Shown here piece after piece: positions 18,773 through 27,693 of a stretch of 64,000 bases of DNA; position 1 is the stretch's first letter; each line of letters opens with the position of its first letter. Source of the DNA: Thiocapsa imhoffii (GTDB taxonomy: Bacteria; Pseudomonadota; Gammaproteobacteria; Chromatiales; Chromatiaceae); assembly GCF_016583985.1 (NCBI RefSeq), contig NZ_NRSD01000001.1:434001-498000 (forward strand), read 5' to 3'. Position numbers and translations under genes: made by a program. The notes under the pieces were generated by a model. The model made no database searches. It was not told where the DNA came from and saw only the letters and a list, made by a program, of their open reading frames with translations.

Positions 18773-19185
18773 CCGGTGGGACCAGGCAGCGGCGGCGGGG
18801 ATGGTGAGTTTTGGTGCAAAATCAGGCGCCATCCATCAGGGTCCTTGCGGAAGAGGTTCAGACCATAGATGGGCGGTGCCGTCTGCCCGGGCGCGCTGTC
18901 TTGCGTGCGCTCCTCGATGAGATGCGCGGCCATCTCATCGGTCTCGATCCAGAGCAGGTGTCGGACCTGAATGTCGAAACCGCCGGCTTGTTCGAAGATG
19001 GATTGCCAGAGCCGCAGGACGTCCGTGCCCGTGACCAGCGGGGTCATGGGCAACACGCAAGCGATCTCCGCTGAATCAGCCCACACGTGCGCCATGGTGG
19101 CCGCGTCGCCTGCCTCCAGTGCGTCGTAGAAGGCATCCTCTGCATCCTGGGCGGTTGCGAAGGGCATCGGGGTGGACTCTCCCAT
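18769..19185 (-). CDS. SnoaL/NTF2-like protein
   Basis: A 138-residue protein with the cone-fold pattern of the SnoaL/NTF2-like group: 'AEDAFYDALEAGDAATMAHVWADSAEI' near the start, a middle 'GTDVLRLWQSIFEQ' helix, and 'LFRKDPDGWRLILHQNSP' at the end. Such proteins bind or isomerise small ligands or simply assemble; no catalytic set is clear. It has no signal peptide. It begins directly after the stop of the secreted protein gene upstream and overlaps mtaB by four bases. Confidence 0.75.
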   Translation of the reverse strand: MGESTPMPFATAQDAEDAFYDALEAGDAATMAHVWADSAEIACVLPMTPLVTGTDVLRLWQSIFEQAGGFDIQVRHLLWIETDEMAAHLIEERTQDSAPGQTAPPIYGLNLFRKDPDGWRLILHQNSPSPPPLPGPTG

Positions 19186-19800
19186 CTAGTTGATACGTGG
19201 AATGCGCAGGTTGATCCGATCAGCCGTGATCTCGCGCGACATGGACGCGAGGTGGGCATCGGCTGGGAAACGCAGTGTTTGACTCGCCGAGCTGCTGCTG
19301 AAGGCGTTGGGATAGCCATTGCCGCGGCCGGCTTGCGCCTGGAGCTGGTAGCCGATTCTCAGCGCATGTCCCCAGGGCTCGATCCGCACCACGCCCGGGT
19401 CGATGTTTCGGAGCCGGATCTCGACGAGATAGGCATCGGGCTGTACCCGCCGTGCGATCGAAAGGGCACGATGGCCGCGGGAGGGATCGCCATAGAAGGT
19501 ATTCGGGGCAGGGTTGCCGAAGCCCGGCGCGACCCATTCTGGGGGCGTCTCAGGGGCAGGAGGGATGAGCCATGGTGAGCGCATCGGCGCGCCTGGGACC
19601 TGCCCGCCCGGATGGTTCCAGCCGGGTCCGACGTGACCGGTTGGCGGCCAGCCAGGAGGCGGGGACCTGAGGCCGCCCCAATGTGGTGGCGGTGAGACCA
19701 TGCCTGGTGGCGGTGCGTTGGGGTCCCAGGCCCCCGCGGGGACGCACGAGAGCATGAGCAGGGCCGTCAGGGTGAGTCGTGTGAGATGCATGCCGTTCAC
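19186..19800 (-). CDS. Secreted proline-rich protein with Hsp20-like domain
   Basis: The 204-residue product starts with a signal peptide (hydrophobic 'LTLTALLMLSCVPAGA', likely cut before WDPN). Residues about 25-100 are rich in Pro, Gly and Trp and look disordered. The last 90 residues ('DAYLVEIRLRNIDPGVVRIE' to 'INLRIPRIN') resemble an alpha-crystallin/Hsp20 beta-sandwich, including the hydrophobic 'LRIPRI' end strand. A periplasmic or surface chaperone-like role is an inference. Its stop is directly followed by the SnoaL-like gene. I know of no named family. Confidence 0.65.
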   Translation of the reverse strand: MNGMHLTRLTLTALLMLSCVPAGAWDPNAPPPGMVSPPPHWGGLRSPPPGWPPTGHVGPGWNHPGGQVPGAPMRSPWLIPPAPETPPEWVAPGFGNPAPNTFYGDPSRGHRALSIARRVQPDAYLVEIRLRNIDPGVVRIEPWGHALRIGYQLQAQAGRGNGYPNAFSSSSASQTLRFPADAHLASMSREITADRINLRIPRIN

Positions 19801-19805
19801 CTCCT

Positions 19806-20381
19806 TCAGGGTTGAACCCCCGCAACGGTTTTCGTAACGAGCGCACGCGGATCATCGCGAACGTGCCAAGTGGGATGACCATTCGGCATGATGATGCCAT
19901 GTCGAACGAGCCACGCGCGCGCATCCTCGGCATCGTCCTCGAACCACGCCCGCGCCGAACCAAGACGAAAATGATAGCCCCAAGCGTCCATATCCGCGAA
20001 CAATCGCGTGCGTCCTAAGCCTGGCACCCAATCCGCGAGTAGGACCTGTAGATAGCAGACGGCATTCTCCTCCGCATCGTCACCACCCGCATCCGTGTGA
20101 AGATGGCAGCGACGGGGCGCGTCGAGACAGATCCAATGGCACGCCTCGTGGAGGACCGAATGCAGGGGCGTCAGGGCGCTCGCATGGAGACGATCACCAA
20201 TCAACCCGGCCTCGACATCGCCCCAGTAGGATCCCGGGATGGGACCAGTAGTGTCACCGATCTCCAAGGTCAGACCGAAGCGGTCAAGGAGGGAGGAGAG
20301 ACCCTGAAGCGTTGGAACGATGTCGGCGATGATCCGCACCTGAGGTGCCGTCGTTTCGCGTTCCAACTCTGGGTGTACCAT
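19806..20381 (-). CDS. Conserved hypothetical protein with HExxH motif
   Basis: This 191-residue protein carries 'HSVLHEACHWICLD', an HExxH zinc site (His78, Glu79, His82), and an acidic 'DDAEENAVCYLQ' segment 20 or so residues later that could supply a third ligand. It is Cys-containing and has no signal peptide. The arrangement suggests a small metallopeptidase or a metal-binding protein, but activity is unproven. It lies nine bases after tlpA and five before the secreted Hsp20-like gene, all on one strand, so these genes probably form an operon. Confidence 0.7.
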   Translation of the reverse strand: MVHPELERETTAPQVRIIADIVPTLQGLSSLLDRFGLTLEIGDTTGPIPGSYWGDVEAGLIGDRLHASALTPLHSVLHEACHWICLDAPRRCHLHTDAGGDDAEENAVCYLQVLLADWVPGLGRTRLFADMDAWGYHFRLGSARAWFEDDAEDARAWLVRHGIIMPNGHPTWHVRDDPRALVTKTVAGVQP

Positions 20382-20390
20382 GATGCTGGT

Positions 20391-20963
20391 TCAGGGCGTT
20401 GGTAGGTACGTCCGCAATCGCTCGATCAGTTCGGGCTCATCGAACTCGGTGCCCCCCTCCGCGCGCATCACCAATTTGCCCTCGGTGTCGACGACGAAGC
20501 TCGTTGGGAGACCCTTGACACGCCACTCCTGGGTTGCCCTGGAGTCCGGATCGAGGAGGAGTGGAAAGGTTGGTGCGGGCTCCAATTGATTGGTGAACGC
20601 GACAACCGTGTCGGCATCCTCCCCGACATCCACCGCGAGGATGGTCAGCCCACGCGACTCCAACTGGCGATGGAGTCGTTCCATTGAGGGCATTTCCTGG
20701 CGGCACGGTGGACACCAAGTCGCCCAGAAGTTGACCAGCACCACCCGGCCCTGGAGTTCCGCTAAATCGTAAACGACTCCATCGACAGCGGGCAGGCGCA
20801 ACGGCGGTGCCGGGATCGGCTCATCGATCGGCTTGAAGCGGTGAGTGAGCGGAGGCGGATCCGCGGCTTCCACCGGGGCGACGCTGATCATTAGGAGCAG
20901 CGTGAGCAGAACGCCAGTCGGCACGGCGGCGGATCGATAGCATGCAGTCGGAGCAGCGAACAT
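20391..20963 (-). CDS. TlpA/ResA-type periplasmic thioredoxin
   Basis: This 190-residue protein has an N-terminal hydrophobic signal (about residues 17-34) followed by a thioredoxin fold. The active site reads 'NFWATWCPPCRQEMP' (CPPC). The cis-Pro region is 'KGLPTSFVVD'. TlpA/ResA proteins keep periplasmic cysteines reduced, for example for cytochrome c haem attachment. It is the first gene of the tlpA-HExxH-Hsp20-SnoaL-mtaB strand and would be transcribed from the 600-base divergent region. Confidence 0.9.
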   Translation of the reverse strand: MFAAPTACYRSAAVPTGVLLTLLLMISVAPVEAADPPPLTHRFKPIDEPIPAPPLRLPAVDGVVYDLAELQGRVVLVNFWATWCPPCRQEMPSMERLHRQLESRGLTILAVDVGEDADTVVAFTNQLEPAPTFPLLLDPDSRATQEWRVKGLPTSFVVDTEGKLVMRAEGGTEFDEPELIERLRTYLPTP

Positions 20964-21561
20964 CGGTGAGTCTCAACTCCTGTCGGTGGCCCGCAAACGT
21001 CTGGCGGGCGATGAGATCGATTGTGCGTCCAGGCGGGAGTTCTGTCACCAGCATCCCCGACGGGGCGATGGAATCCGTTCTCGCGCGCCATAGGGGAGCA
21101 GGGGGCCGCGATGAGGCTGAGTCCCTTGCGGTGGAGGGCCTGCGACACCCCGCATCACGCGGAGCCAATCAGGATTAACCGTCAGGATCGCGGAAAGACA
21201 TGAGGTCTCAGTATAGGTGCTTGGTGGCGCGGGCGCGACCCTTCAATTGGGCGCGCTAGTGCGTCAACCCTGGCCCTTCAGCAGGGCGGCTCTCGGCAAG
21301 TGGTGGATCCTGATCCAGGTCAGGACGGCGGGCGGATCCGCGTCGGACTCGACGCAAACGGCCCTGCCCAAACGAGCCGAGCGGATCGCCTGGTCCGTGA
21401 CTCCGGTCGGGGTGGCGGGCCGGTGAGTGGTCAAGCGCGTGGCGGTGGCCTGCTGAACGCCCCACGCGTCTAACCGTGGAGCACGGTTGATCCGGTCGTG
21501 ATCCTGCCTCACCTTCAAAACATGCGGTCGTGTTGACCGTGACAGAGATCAGGGGCTCGCC
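20964..21561. other. Divergent intergenic region, nothing recognised
   Basis: About 600 bases separate tlpA (minus) from the CbiM-like gene (plus). I looked for a cobalamin riboswitch because of the CbiM-like neighbour and did not see its conserved box. No convincing gene, hairpin or sigma-70 promoter was found. Confidence 0.5.
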
Positions 21562-22227
21562 ATGACGATTGACGGTACGCTCTTTCCAATGCCCCTCATT
21601 TGGGTGGCGACCCTGCTCTATGTCCTCACCTTGGCGCTGGCCGGTCGGTTGGCGCCGTGGCGGAAACTGCGTGACCTTGAACAGTTGAATGTGTTTCTCG
21701 GTGCGGTCGTGGCCTTGCTGATACTGTGGCACATGGATGTGCAGGTCCAATCTGGTTTGTCCTTCCACCTGCTTGGGGTCACCGCAATCACCCTCATGTT
21801 TGGCTGGTCATTGGCAGTGATCGGCGCATCGCTGGTGTTGCTGGGCGTCACGCTCAATGCGGGGGTCGGTTGGGAGGGCTTCGCGCTCAATGCCATCCTC
21901 GCGGGCGTGGTTCCGGCGACCTTGACCCAGTGCTTTCTCATCCTCATCCGCTGGTATCTGCCCAAGCAGTTCTTCGTGTATGTGCTCGTGAATGGTTTTC
22001 TGACCGCCGGGGTCGTTGGGGTGTTGAGCGGCTACCTCGCAACCTCGCTCCTGGTGGTGAGCGGCGCTTACAGTTACGCCGACTTGCGCGAAACGGTGCT
22101 ACCCTTCTTCCCTTTAATGTTCATGCCTGAAGCCTTCTTGAACGGCTGGATCCTGGCGATCCTGGTCGCGTTCAAGCCGCAATGGGTGTATTCGTTCAGC
22201 GATGAGCAATATCTGAAAGGAAAATAA
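21562..22227 (+). CDS. CbiM-like integral membrane protein (COG3235 type)
   Basis: A 221-residue protein with about six membrane helices and few charged residues. It resembles the energy-coupling-factor S-component/CbiM-like group, by the pattern 'HLLGVTAITLMFGW', 'LNAILAGVVPATLTQ' and 'FMPEAFLNGWILAILV'. The N-terminal metal-binding His set of true CbiM is not evident, and no ATPase or CbiQ-like partner is adjacent, so substrate is unknown. djlA follows after 14 bases. Confidence 0.7.
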   Translation: MTIDGTLFPMPLIWVATLLYVLTLALAGRLAPWRKLRDLEQLNVFLGAVVALLILWHMDVQVQSGLSFHLLGVTAITLMFGWSLAVIGASLVLLGVTLNAGVGWEGFALNAILAGVVPATLTQCFLILIRWYLPKQFFVYVLVNGFLTAGVVGVLSGYLATSLLVVSGAYSYADLRETVLPFFPLMFMPEAFLNGWILAILVAFKPQWVYSFSDEQYLKGK

Positions 22228-22241
22228 GGGAGTTTACGAAT

Positions 22242-23048
22242 ATGCGGTGGCTGGGTACGGCCGTCGGCGGCACCATCGGTCTGGTCGTGGGCGGGCCGGT
22301 CGGAGCAGTCTTTGGCGCTGCGTTGGGACAGGGTGTCGATCGCGGTTGGCTCGGTGCCTTGCGACCCGCTATGACCAGTGGGCAGCGGGCGCGCATCCAA
22401 ACGCGTTTTTTTGAGACGATCTTCGCCGTCATGGGGCACGTGGCAAAGGCTGACGGGCGTGTGAGCGAGGCCGAGATTAGCTTGGCGAAGACGGTCATGG
22501 ATCGGATGTCACTCGACCCCGTCCAGCGTCGTGCCGCGATCGACCTCTTCAATCAGGGGAAGTCACCCGATTTCGACCTTGCCGGGGCGATCGCCGCGCT
22601 GCGCAAGGTCAGTCAAGGGCAGCCGACCCTTACGCATTTGTTCATCGAGGTCCAGTTGCTCACCGCCTACGTCGATGGCCCACCCTCGCCACAGCAGGTG
22701 CGTCTCCTAGAGTCGATCCGCCGTGGTCTGAATGTCTCGACTTTCGCCTACCGCCAACTCGAGAACCTGCTGCTGTTGCAACAGCGGATCCGCGGCGCGG
22801 CCGGCCAGCGCGCGTCGGCGCCTACCCCGAAAAAACCACCGCTTGCGAGTGCCTACGCGACCTTGGGGGTCGAGCCAAAGGCGAGTGATGCCGAGGTCAA
22901 GAAGGCCTACCGTCGACTCATGAGCCAACATCACCCGGATAAGTTGGTGGCGCGTGGCCTTCCCGAGGAAGCCCTGCGCATGGCGTCGCAGAAGACCCAA
23001 GAGATTCGCAAGGCCTACGAGACCATCTCGGAGGCACGCGCGGCCTAG
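22242..23048 (+). CDS. djlA: Co-chaperone DjlA
   Basis: The 268-residue protein has a Gly-rich membrane anchor (residues about 1-30, with GxxxG spacings), a TerB-like helical domain ('VMGHVAKADGRVSEAEI'), a Pro/Ala linker, and a C-terminal J domain with the 'HPD' signature in 'LMSQHHPDKL'. DjlA stimulates DnaK at the inner membrane and is linked to envelope stress. It is close behind the CbiM-like gene, and a terminator-like stem follows. Confidence 0.9.
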   Translation: MRWLGTAVGGTIGLVVGGPVGAVFGAALGQGVDRGWLGALRPAMTSGQRARIQTRFFETIFAVMGHVAKADGRVSEAEISLAKTVMDRMSLDPVQRRAAIDLFNQGKSPDFDLAGAIAALRKVSQGQPTLTHLFIEVQLLTAYVDGPPSPQQVRLLESIRRGLNVSTFAYRQLENLLLLQQRIRGAAGQRASAPTPKKPPLASAYATLGVEPKASDAEVKKAYRRLMSQHHPDKLVARGLPEEALRMASQKTQEIRKAYETISEARAA

Positions 23049-23054
23049 GATGAC

Positions 23055-23078
23055 GCGCCCGGGCGTGGCTCCGGGCGC
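23055..23078 (+). terminator. Terminator-like stem after djlA
   Basis: GCGCCCGG (23055-23062) pairs perfectly with CCGGGCGC (23071-23078), loop of eight bases, followed by ATTCTTCGCTCGCTT, which is only partly T-rich. It probably ends the djlA transcript. The rest of the 266 bases up to rpe has no gene I can support. Confidence 0.6.
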
Positions 23079-23344
23079 ATTCTTCGCTCGCTTCGCGTCG
23101 TCGACATCCCGGCCTCGCGTCGAGCAGTCACCGCGACACCAACGCCAACCGTGGCCTGCCGGATCGCCTTCATGGCCTCCAAGCGAGGCCCCGTCCCCCT
23201 GTTGGCCCAAGCGACGTTCGTGGATTGCGTTGACCCGTGAAAATCCGCACCGCTTCGGTTAGAGTGCAGCACCACCGTATCCGACAATCGATCCGGGTCG
23301 AGGGCCGTTCGCTCTGCGTCCAGGGATCTCAGAGGACCATCATC

Positions 23345-24028
23345 ATGGCGCCTGATTTGATCGCACCGTCCATCCTCTCGGCTGACTTTGCCCGTCTTGG
23401 CGAAGAGGTCGACCATGTCCTGGCCGCTGGGGCCGACATCGTCCATTTCGATGTCATGGACAATCACTATGTCCCGAACCTCACCATCGGCCCCCTGGTC
23501 TGCGAAGCGCTGCGCAAGCATGGCGTCACCGCGCCGATCGACGTGCACCTGATGGTCAAGCCGGTCGATCGGATCATCCCGGATTTCGCTGCCGCGGGCG
23601 CGACCTACATCACCTTCCATCCCGAGGCCAGCGAGCATATTGATCGCACATTACAGTTGATCCGTAACGAAGGCTGCAAGGCTGGTCTGGTGTTCAACCC
23701 AGCAACCTCACTGAGTTACTTGGACTATGTGATGGACAAGGTTGACATGGTCCTGTTGATGTCGGTGAATCCCGGTTTTGGCGGTCAGAGCTTCATTCCG
23801 GAAACCATGGAGAAGCTGCGGCAGGCGCGCAAACTGATCGATGCCTCAGGTCTGGAGATCCGGCTCGAGGTCGACGGCGGGGTGAAGGCTGACAACATCG
23901 GCGCCATCAAGGCCGCGGGAGCCGATACCTTCGTGTCGGGTTCGGGCATCTTTGGCAAGGGCCGCGACAGCGATCCACACCGTTACGACAGCATCATCCA
24001 GGAGATGCGCCAAGAGTTGGCGCGCTGA
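23345..24028 (+). CDS. rpe: Ribulose-phosphate 3-epimerase
   Basis: This 227-residue TIM-barrel enzyme interconverts ribulose-5-phosphate and xylulose-5-phosphate in the Calvin and pentose phosphate pathways. Motifs: '[13 protein letters not shown]', '[13 protein letters not shown]', 'DVHLMV', '[13 protein letters not shown]' and 'LEVDGGV', containing the metal-binding His and Asp residues. ATG 23345 places the family start correctly. gph follows, as in many Proteobacteria. Confidence 0.96.
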   Translation: MAPDLIAPSILSADFARLGEEVDHVLAAGADIVHFDVMDNHYVPNLTIGPLVCEALRKHGVTAPIDVHLMVKPVDRIIPDFAAAGATYITFHPEASEHIDRTLQLIRNEGCKAGLVFNPATSLSYLDYVMDKVDMVLLMSVNPGFGGQSFIPETMEKLRQARKLIDASGLEIRLEVDGGVKADNIGAIKAAGADTFVSGSGIFGKGRDSDPHRYDSIIQEMRQELAR

Positions 24029-24189
24029 GGGACCGCGCGGTCGCGGTGCGGTCATGACGCCGGCCGGGTGTGCGGCACGGCAGTCCGCGAGCGGGCGTGA
24101 TGCAAGAGCGCACCCGGACGCAGGGCGAGGTGCGCAAAGCGACACGCCCGGCCGGATGGACATGGGTTTGAGCCAGGAGTTGCGGTGGC

Positions 24190-24858
24190 ATGTTGCAGCC
24201 GAAGATGATCCTGATCGATGTGGATGGCACCCTGGTCGACAGCGTGCCGGATCTCACCTACTGTGTCGACGTCATGATGGAACGGCTCGGGCGTCCACCT
24301 CGCGGCGAGGCCGCGGTGCGCAACTGGGTGGGTAACGGTGTGGAGCGCTTGGTGCGTCGCGCGCTCTTGGGTCGACTCGATGGTGAGCCGGATGAGGCGG
24401 AGGTTGCGGTGGCGCTCCCGATCTTCCTGGAGCTCTATGCACAGAACGTCTCTCAGCGCTCGCTCCTCTACCCGGGGGTCCGCGAGGGTCTCGCCTTCAT
24501 GACCGGCGCCGGCTATCCCTTGGGTTGTGTCACCAACAAGGCCGCCCGATTCACCGAACCCTTGCTGCGTGATCTGGGGATCCGCGACCAGTTCAGCCTG
24601 GTGGTCAGTGGTGATACCTTACCCCTGAAGAAACCCGACCCCATGCCGCTATTGCACGCGGCCGCTTTCTTTGGGGTGGATCCCGCCCATGCGCTCATGA
24701 TCGGTGACTCGGTGAGTGACGTGAAGGCCGCGCGTTCAGCCGGCTTCGGCATCATCTGCATGAGTTATGGATACAATCACGGCCAGGATATTCGCGCGGC
24801 CGAGCCGGACGCGGTGATCGATTCGATGAGCGAACTCAAGGGATTATTGGCCGCTTAG
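24190..24858 (+). CDS. gph: Phosphoglycolate phosphatase
   Basis: A 222-residue HAD-family phosphatase with 'LIDVDGTLVDSVPDL' (catalytic Asp pair), 'CVTNKAARF' (motif II/III Lys) and 'MIGDSVSDVKAARSAG' (metal-binding Asp pair). It removes phosphate from 2-phosphoglycolate, the product of the RuBisCO oxygenase reaction or of DNA repair. In this window glcF encodes the next step's Fe-S subunit. The rpe-gph-trpE order is common in related bacteria. Confidence 0.93.
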   Translation: MLQPKMILIDVDGTLVDSVPDLTYCVDVMMERLGRPPRGEAAVRNWVGNGVERLVRRALLGRLDGEPDEAEVAVALPIFLELYAQNVSQRSLLYPGVREGLAFMTGAGYPLGCVTNKAARFTEPLLRDLGIRDQFSLVVSGDTLPLKKPDPMPLLHAAAFFGVDPAHALMIGDSVSDVKAARSAGFGIICMSYGYNHGQDIRAAEPDAVIDSMSELKGLLAA

Positions 24859-24960
24859 GCGCGACATCATGGCCGTTCTGAAGCGATCCCGCTGCGCGAG
24901 GCGATGGCACGGGTGCGAGCAACTCCCAACCGCACCTCGTCACTGGTCCGGAGACTGTGC

Positions 24961-26439
24961 ATGACACCTGCTGCCTTTCGAGCCCTAGCCGATCAGGGCC
25001 ATAACCGAATTCCGATCCTCCGCGAGGTCCTTGCCGACCTCGAGACCCCGCTCAGTGTCTATCTCAAGTTGGCGGAGGGGCCTTACTCCTACCTGCTGGA
25101 GTCGGTGCAAGGTGGTGAGAAATGGGGGCGTTACTCCATCATTGGCCTCCCGTGCCGGACCCTCTTGCGGGTGCAAGGCCATGGCGTTCAGGTCGAGCGT
25201 GACGGGGTCGTGATCGAAGCGGTCGAGACACCGGATCCATTGGCTTGGATCGAGGGCTTCCAAAACCGCTTCGTGGTCGCTGATCTGGACTGTCTACCCC
25301 GTTTTACCGGCGGGCTCGTCGGTTATTTCGGCTACGACACCATTCGGTACATCGAGCCGCGTCTCGCGCGCTGCCCGAATCCAGATCAGTTGGGTACGCC
25401 GGATATCTTGCTCATGGTCTCGGACGAGGTGATCGTCTTCGACAATTTGCGTGGGCGGATGTACATCATCCTGCATCTGGATCCACAGGCGGGCGATACC
25501 CTGCAAGCGGGTGAGGCCCGCATCGATGACCTCTGCGAGCGGATGCATCATGCCGCGCCTCGTCGTCGGCCGGGTCCGGGCACCAGGGTTAGCGAGACCG
25601 ATTTCAACTCGGGATTCACCGAGGGGGCCTTCAAGCAGGCGGTCGCGCGCATCAAGGACTATGTCCTCGCCGGCGACTGCATGCAGGTGGTCATCTCGCA
25701 ACGTCTCTCCATTCCCTTCCAAGCGCCGCCACTCGATCTCTATCGCGCGCTGCGCGGTCTCAATCCATCCCCTTACATGTATTTCCTCGATCTGGGTGAC
25801 TTCCAGATCGTGGGCTCATCGCCTGAGATCCTGACGCGACTCGAGGATGGCGTGGTGACGGTGCGGCCCATCGCGGGCACCCGCCGCCGCGGTGAGACCG
25901 AGGCTGAGGATCGCGCGCTGGAGGCCGATTTGCTGGGCGATCCCAAGGAGTTGGCCGAGCATTTGATGCTGATCGACCTGGGGCGCAATGATGCGGGACG
26001 CGTGGCCGAGATCGGCAGTGTGCGGGTGACTGACAAGATGATCGTCGAGCGCTATTCGCATGTCATGCACATCGTCTCCAACGTCGTCGGCGAACTGCGT
26101 GAGGGCCTGAATGCCATCGATGTCCTGCGCGCGACCTTCCCGGCTGGCACGGTTTCAGGCGCACCCAAGATCCGCGCGATGGAGATCATCGACGAACTCG
26201 AGCCGGTGAAGCGGGGGATCTACTCCGGCGCGGTGGGCTATCTCTCCTGGAACGGGAATATGGATACCGCGATCGCGATTCGCACCGCTGTGATCAAGGA
26301 CGGTCTACTCCATATCCAGGCTGGTGCCGGCGTCGTCGCCGATTCCGTGCCGGACCTGGAGTGGAAGGAGACCATGAACAAGGGGCGTGCCGTGTTTCGT
26401 GCGGTGGCCTTGGCGGAGGCCGGGATCGAACGGGCCTGA
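24961..26439 (+). CDS. trpE: Anthranilate synthase component I
   Basis: This 492-residue chorismate-using enzyme makes anthranilate with TrpG. Motifs include '[20 protein letters not shown]' in the active site, '[18 protein letters not shown]', and '[19 protein letters not shown]'. The N-terminal domain has '[16 protein letters not shown]', typical of feedback-regulated TrpE. ATG 24961 matches the family start; a longer frame from 24904 adds an Arg/Ser-rich stretch. trpGDC resume 3 kb downstream. Confidence 0.96.
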   Translation: MTPAAFRALADQGHNRIPILREVLADLETPLSVYLKLAEGPYSYLLESVQGGEKWGRYSIIGLPCRTLLRVQGHGVQVERDGVVIEAVETPDPLAWIEGFQNRFVVADLDCLPRFTGGLVGYFGYDTIRYIEPRLARCPNPDQLGTPDILLMVSDEVIVFDNLRGRMYIILHLDPQAGDTLQAGEARIDDLCERMHHAAPRRRPGPGTRVSETDFNSGFTEGAFKQAVARIKDYVLAGDCMQVVISQRLSIPFQAPPLDLYRALRGLNPSPYMYFLDLGDFQIVGSSPEILTRLEDGVVTVRPIAGTRRRGETEAEDRALEADLLGDPKELAEHLMLIDLGRNDAGRVAEIGSVRVTDKMIVERYSHVMHIVSNVVGELREGLNAIDVLRATFPAGTVSGAPKIRAMEIIDELEPVKRGIYSGAVGYLSWNGNMDTAIAIRTAVIKDGLLHIQAGAGVVADSVPDLEWKETMNKGRAVFRAVALAEAGIERA

Positions 26440-26816
26440 TGTTCCAGACAACGCCAGGGCGTGGGCAGGGTTGACAAGGCCTGTTCAGCCGCCTGAAAAT
26501 GGGCGCTTGTTCAACCACGGAGAGTCGTGTGAGTACTGATTCAAGTGACAGATGTCGGTCATTCGCCGACACCATCGCCTGAGGGGCTCGCCGCGTTCCG
26601 TTCCGCCGCGTCCCGCCCGGGCGCGGTCTCGAGCCGATCCGCACCAGATCGGCTTCCCTGAGACCAACCTGTCTCGATTCGACATCCGCATCAGCTCGCG
26701 ATCGCTTGGAGCCATCCAAGCGAGACCATCAGCGATCCGAGCGCGCCGGATATCGTGAATCCAGTCTCGCCGTGACTCCCTCAGCGATGCTATCGCGCAG
26801 TGAAGAGGAGACGGTC
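26440..26816. other. Intergenic region after trpE
   Basis: No gene is supported in these 377 bases. A TTGACA box occurs at 26471-26476 with a weak -10 (GAAAAT, 26495-26500, 18-base spacer) that might drive the small ACT-like gene and mgtE. There is no hairpin with a T run after trpE. Confidence 0.35.
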
Positions 26817-27299
26817 ATGACACTCGAGATTGCGGCAACGCCTCGCCCCCGCACCCCCGCGATCAACACGAAATGGGGCCGCTGGCGGAGCTGGTTCGCT
26901 CCAACGACCCCATCAGGCGCACACCATGACGTGGCCTCCACCATGAGCGACGTAGGCCCAACCCGGGCGTGCGAGCCGGCTGCACACGCCGCCCGCTCCA
27001 TCGGCGCCACGTGCTCGTCAGGTCAGCCCTATCGGCTGTTCATTACCAGTGACTCGCGTGCGATCGCACAGAGAGCACTCGCCATGCTGTGGGCGAGCAC
27101 GGGCGAAAACCGTCTCACGCCTGAGCGGGTGTCCCTGCGCACGGAGGCCACCACCGGGTTGTCACGCCTGTCGATTCGGGTGGTCTGCGATGCATCCCAG
27201 CGCCGTCACTTGGCGCAGTTCGTCCATCGTGCGAGCGAACTGCGGGGGATTCGCCGACTCCACTGGGAGACCGTGCCCCCAAGTGAGCGGATGCTCTAG
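26817..27299 (+). CDS. Small protein with ACT-like C-terminal domain
   Basis: This 160-residue protein has a low-complexity, Ala/Thr/Pro-rich first half. The second half, from 'YRLFITSDSRAIAQRALAML' to 'GIRRLHWETVP', fits a beta-alpha-beta-beta-alpha-beta pattern. The end resembles the cytoplasmic ACT-like domain found at the C-terminus of MgtC/SapB proteins, but no membrane helices are present. Its neighbour mgtE is a magnesium channel, so a role in metal sensing is a reasonable guess. ATG 26817 has AGGAG six bases upstream. Confidence 0.6.
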   Translation: MTLEIAATPRPRTPAINTKWGRWRSWFAPTTPSGAHHDVASTMSDVGPTRACEPAAHAARSIGATCSSGQPYRLFITSDSRAIAQRALAMLWASTGENRLTPERVSLRTEATTGLSRLSIRVVCDASQRRHLAQFVHRASELRGIRRLHWETVPPSERML

Positions 27300-27427
27300 C
27301 ACACGACACGGGGTTTGCGAGCAGGACTTAAGGGTGTTGACTCACGCCCGCCCCGCATTGCTCCGCGAGCTTGACGCACTGTCGCCAGCGGCGACGAGGA
27401 GGCTACATGGACCCAGGACCTAGACGC

Positions 27428-27507
27428 GTGGCACCCGGATCGACCCTCGACTGACCCTCCCGCCAGACTGCGAGCATGGGTTGATCAGTCGCTGATCCCC
27501 GTGCCAC
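27428..27507 (+). promoter_or_regulatory. Large imperfect hairpin upstream of mgtE
   Basis: Three nested stems are visible: GTGGCAC (27428-27434) with GTGCCAC (27501-27507), GATC (27438-27441) with GATC (27494-27497), and CGACTGA (27448-27454) with TCAGTCG (27485-27491). Together they form an 80-base structure about 190 bases before mgtE. It does not match the known magnesium (M-box) riboswitch. It may be a leader element, or a terminator of the upstream gene without a T run. The remaining bases 27300-27693 hold no supported gene. Confidence 0.45.
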
Positions 27508-27693
27508 CTCAAGACTCGGACCCGGCACTGCGTGCCCGTTGCATGCAGCTCGCCGCGGACTCTAACCCTATTGTGCGTGCGCGGTCGCCGTGCTAATCGG
27601 TGCATCGGCTCGGTGCGCGTTTGGTCGAGTCATCGGCTGGCGCGCGCAGCCGCTGGTGCGTTGTGCGCCGCGCACGCCAGTCGAGGTGACAGC

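Noticed and set aside
20964..21561. Cobalamin riboswitch before the CbiM-like gene
   Set aside because: The conserved B12-box sequence is absent on the plus strand.
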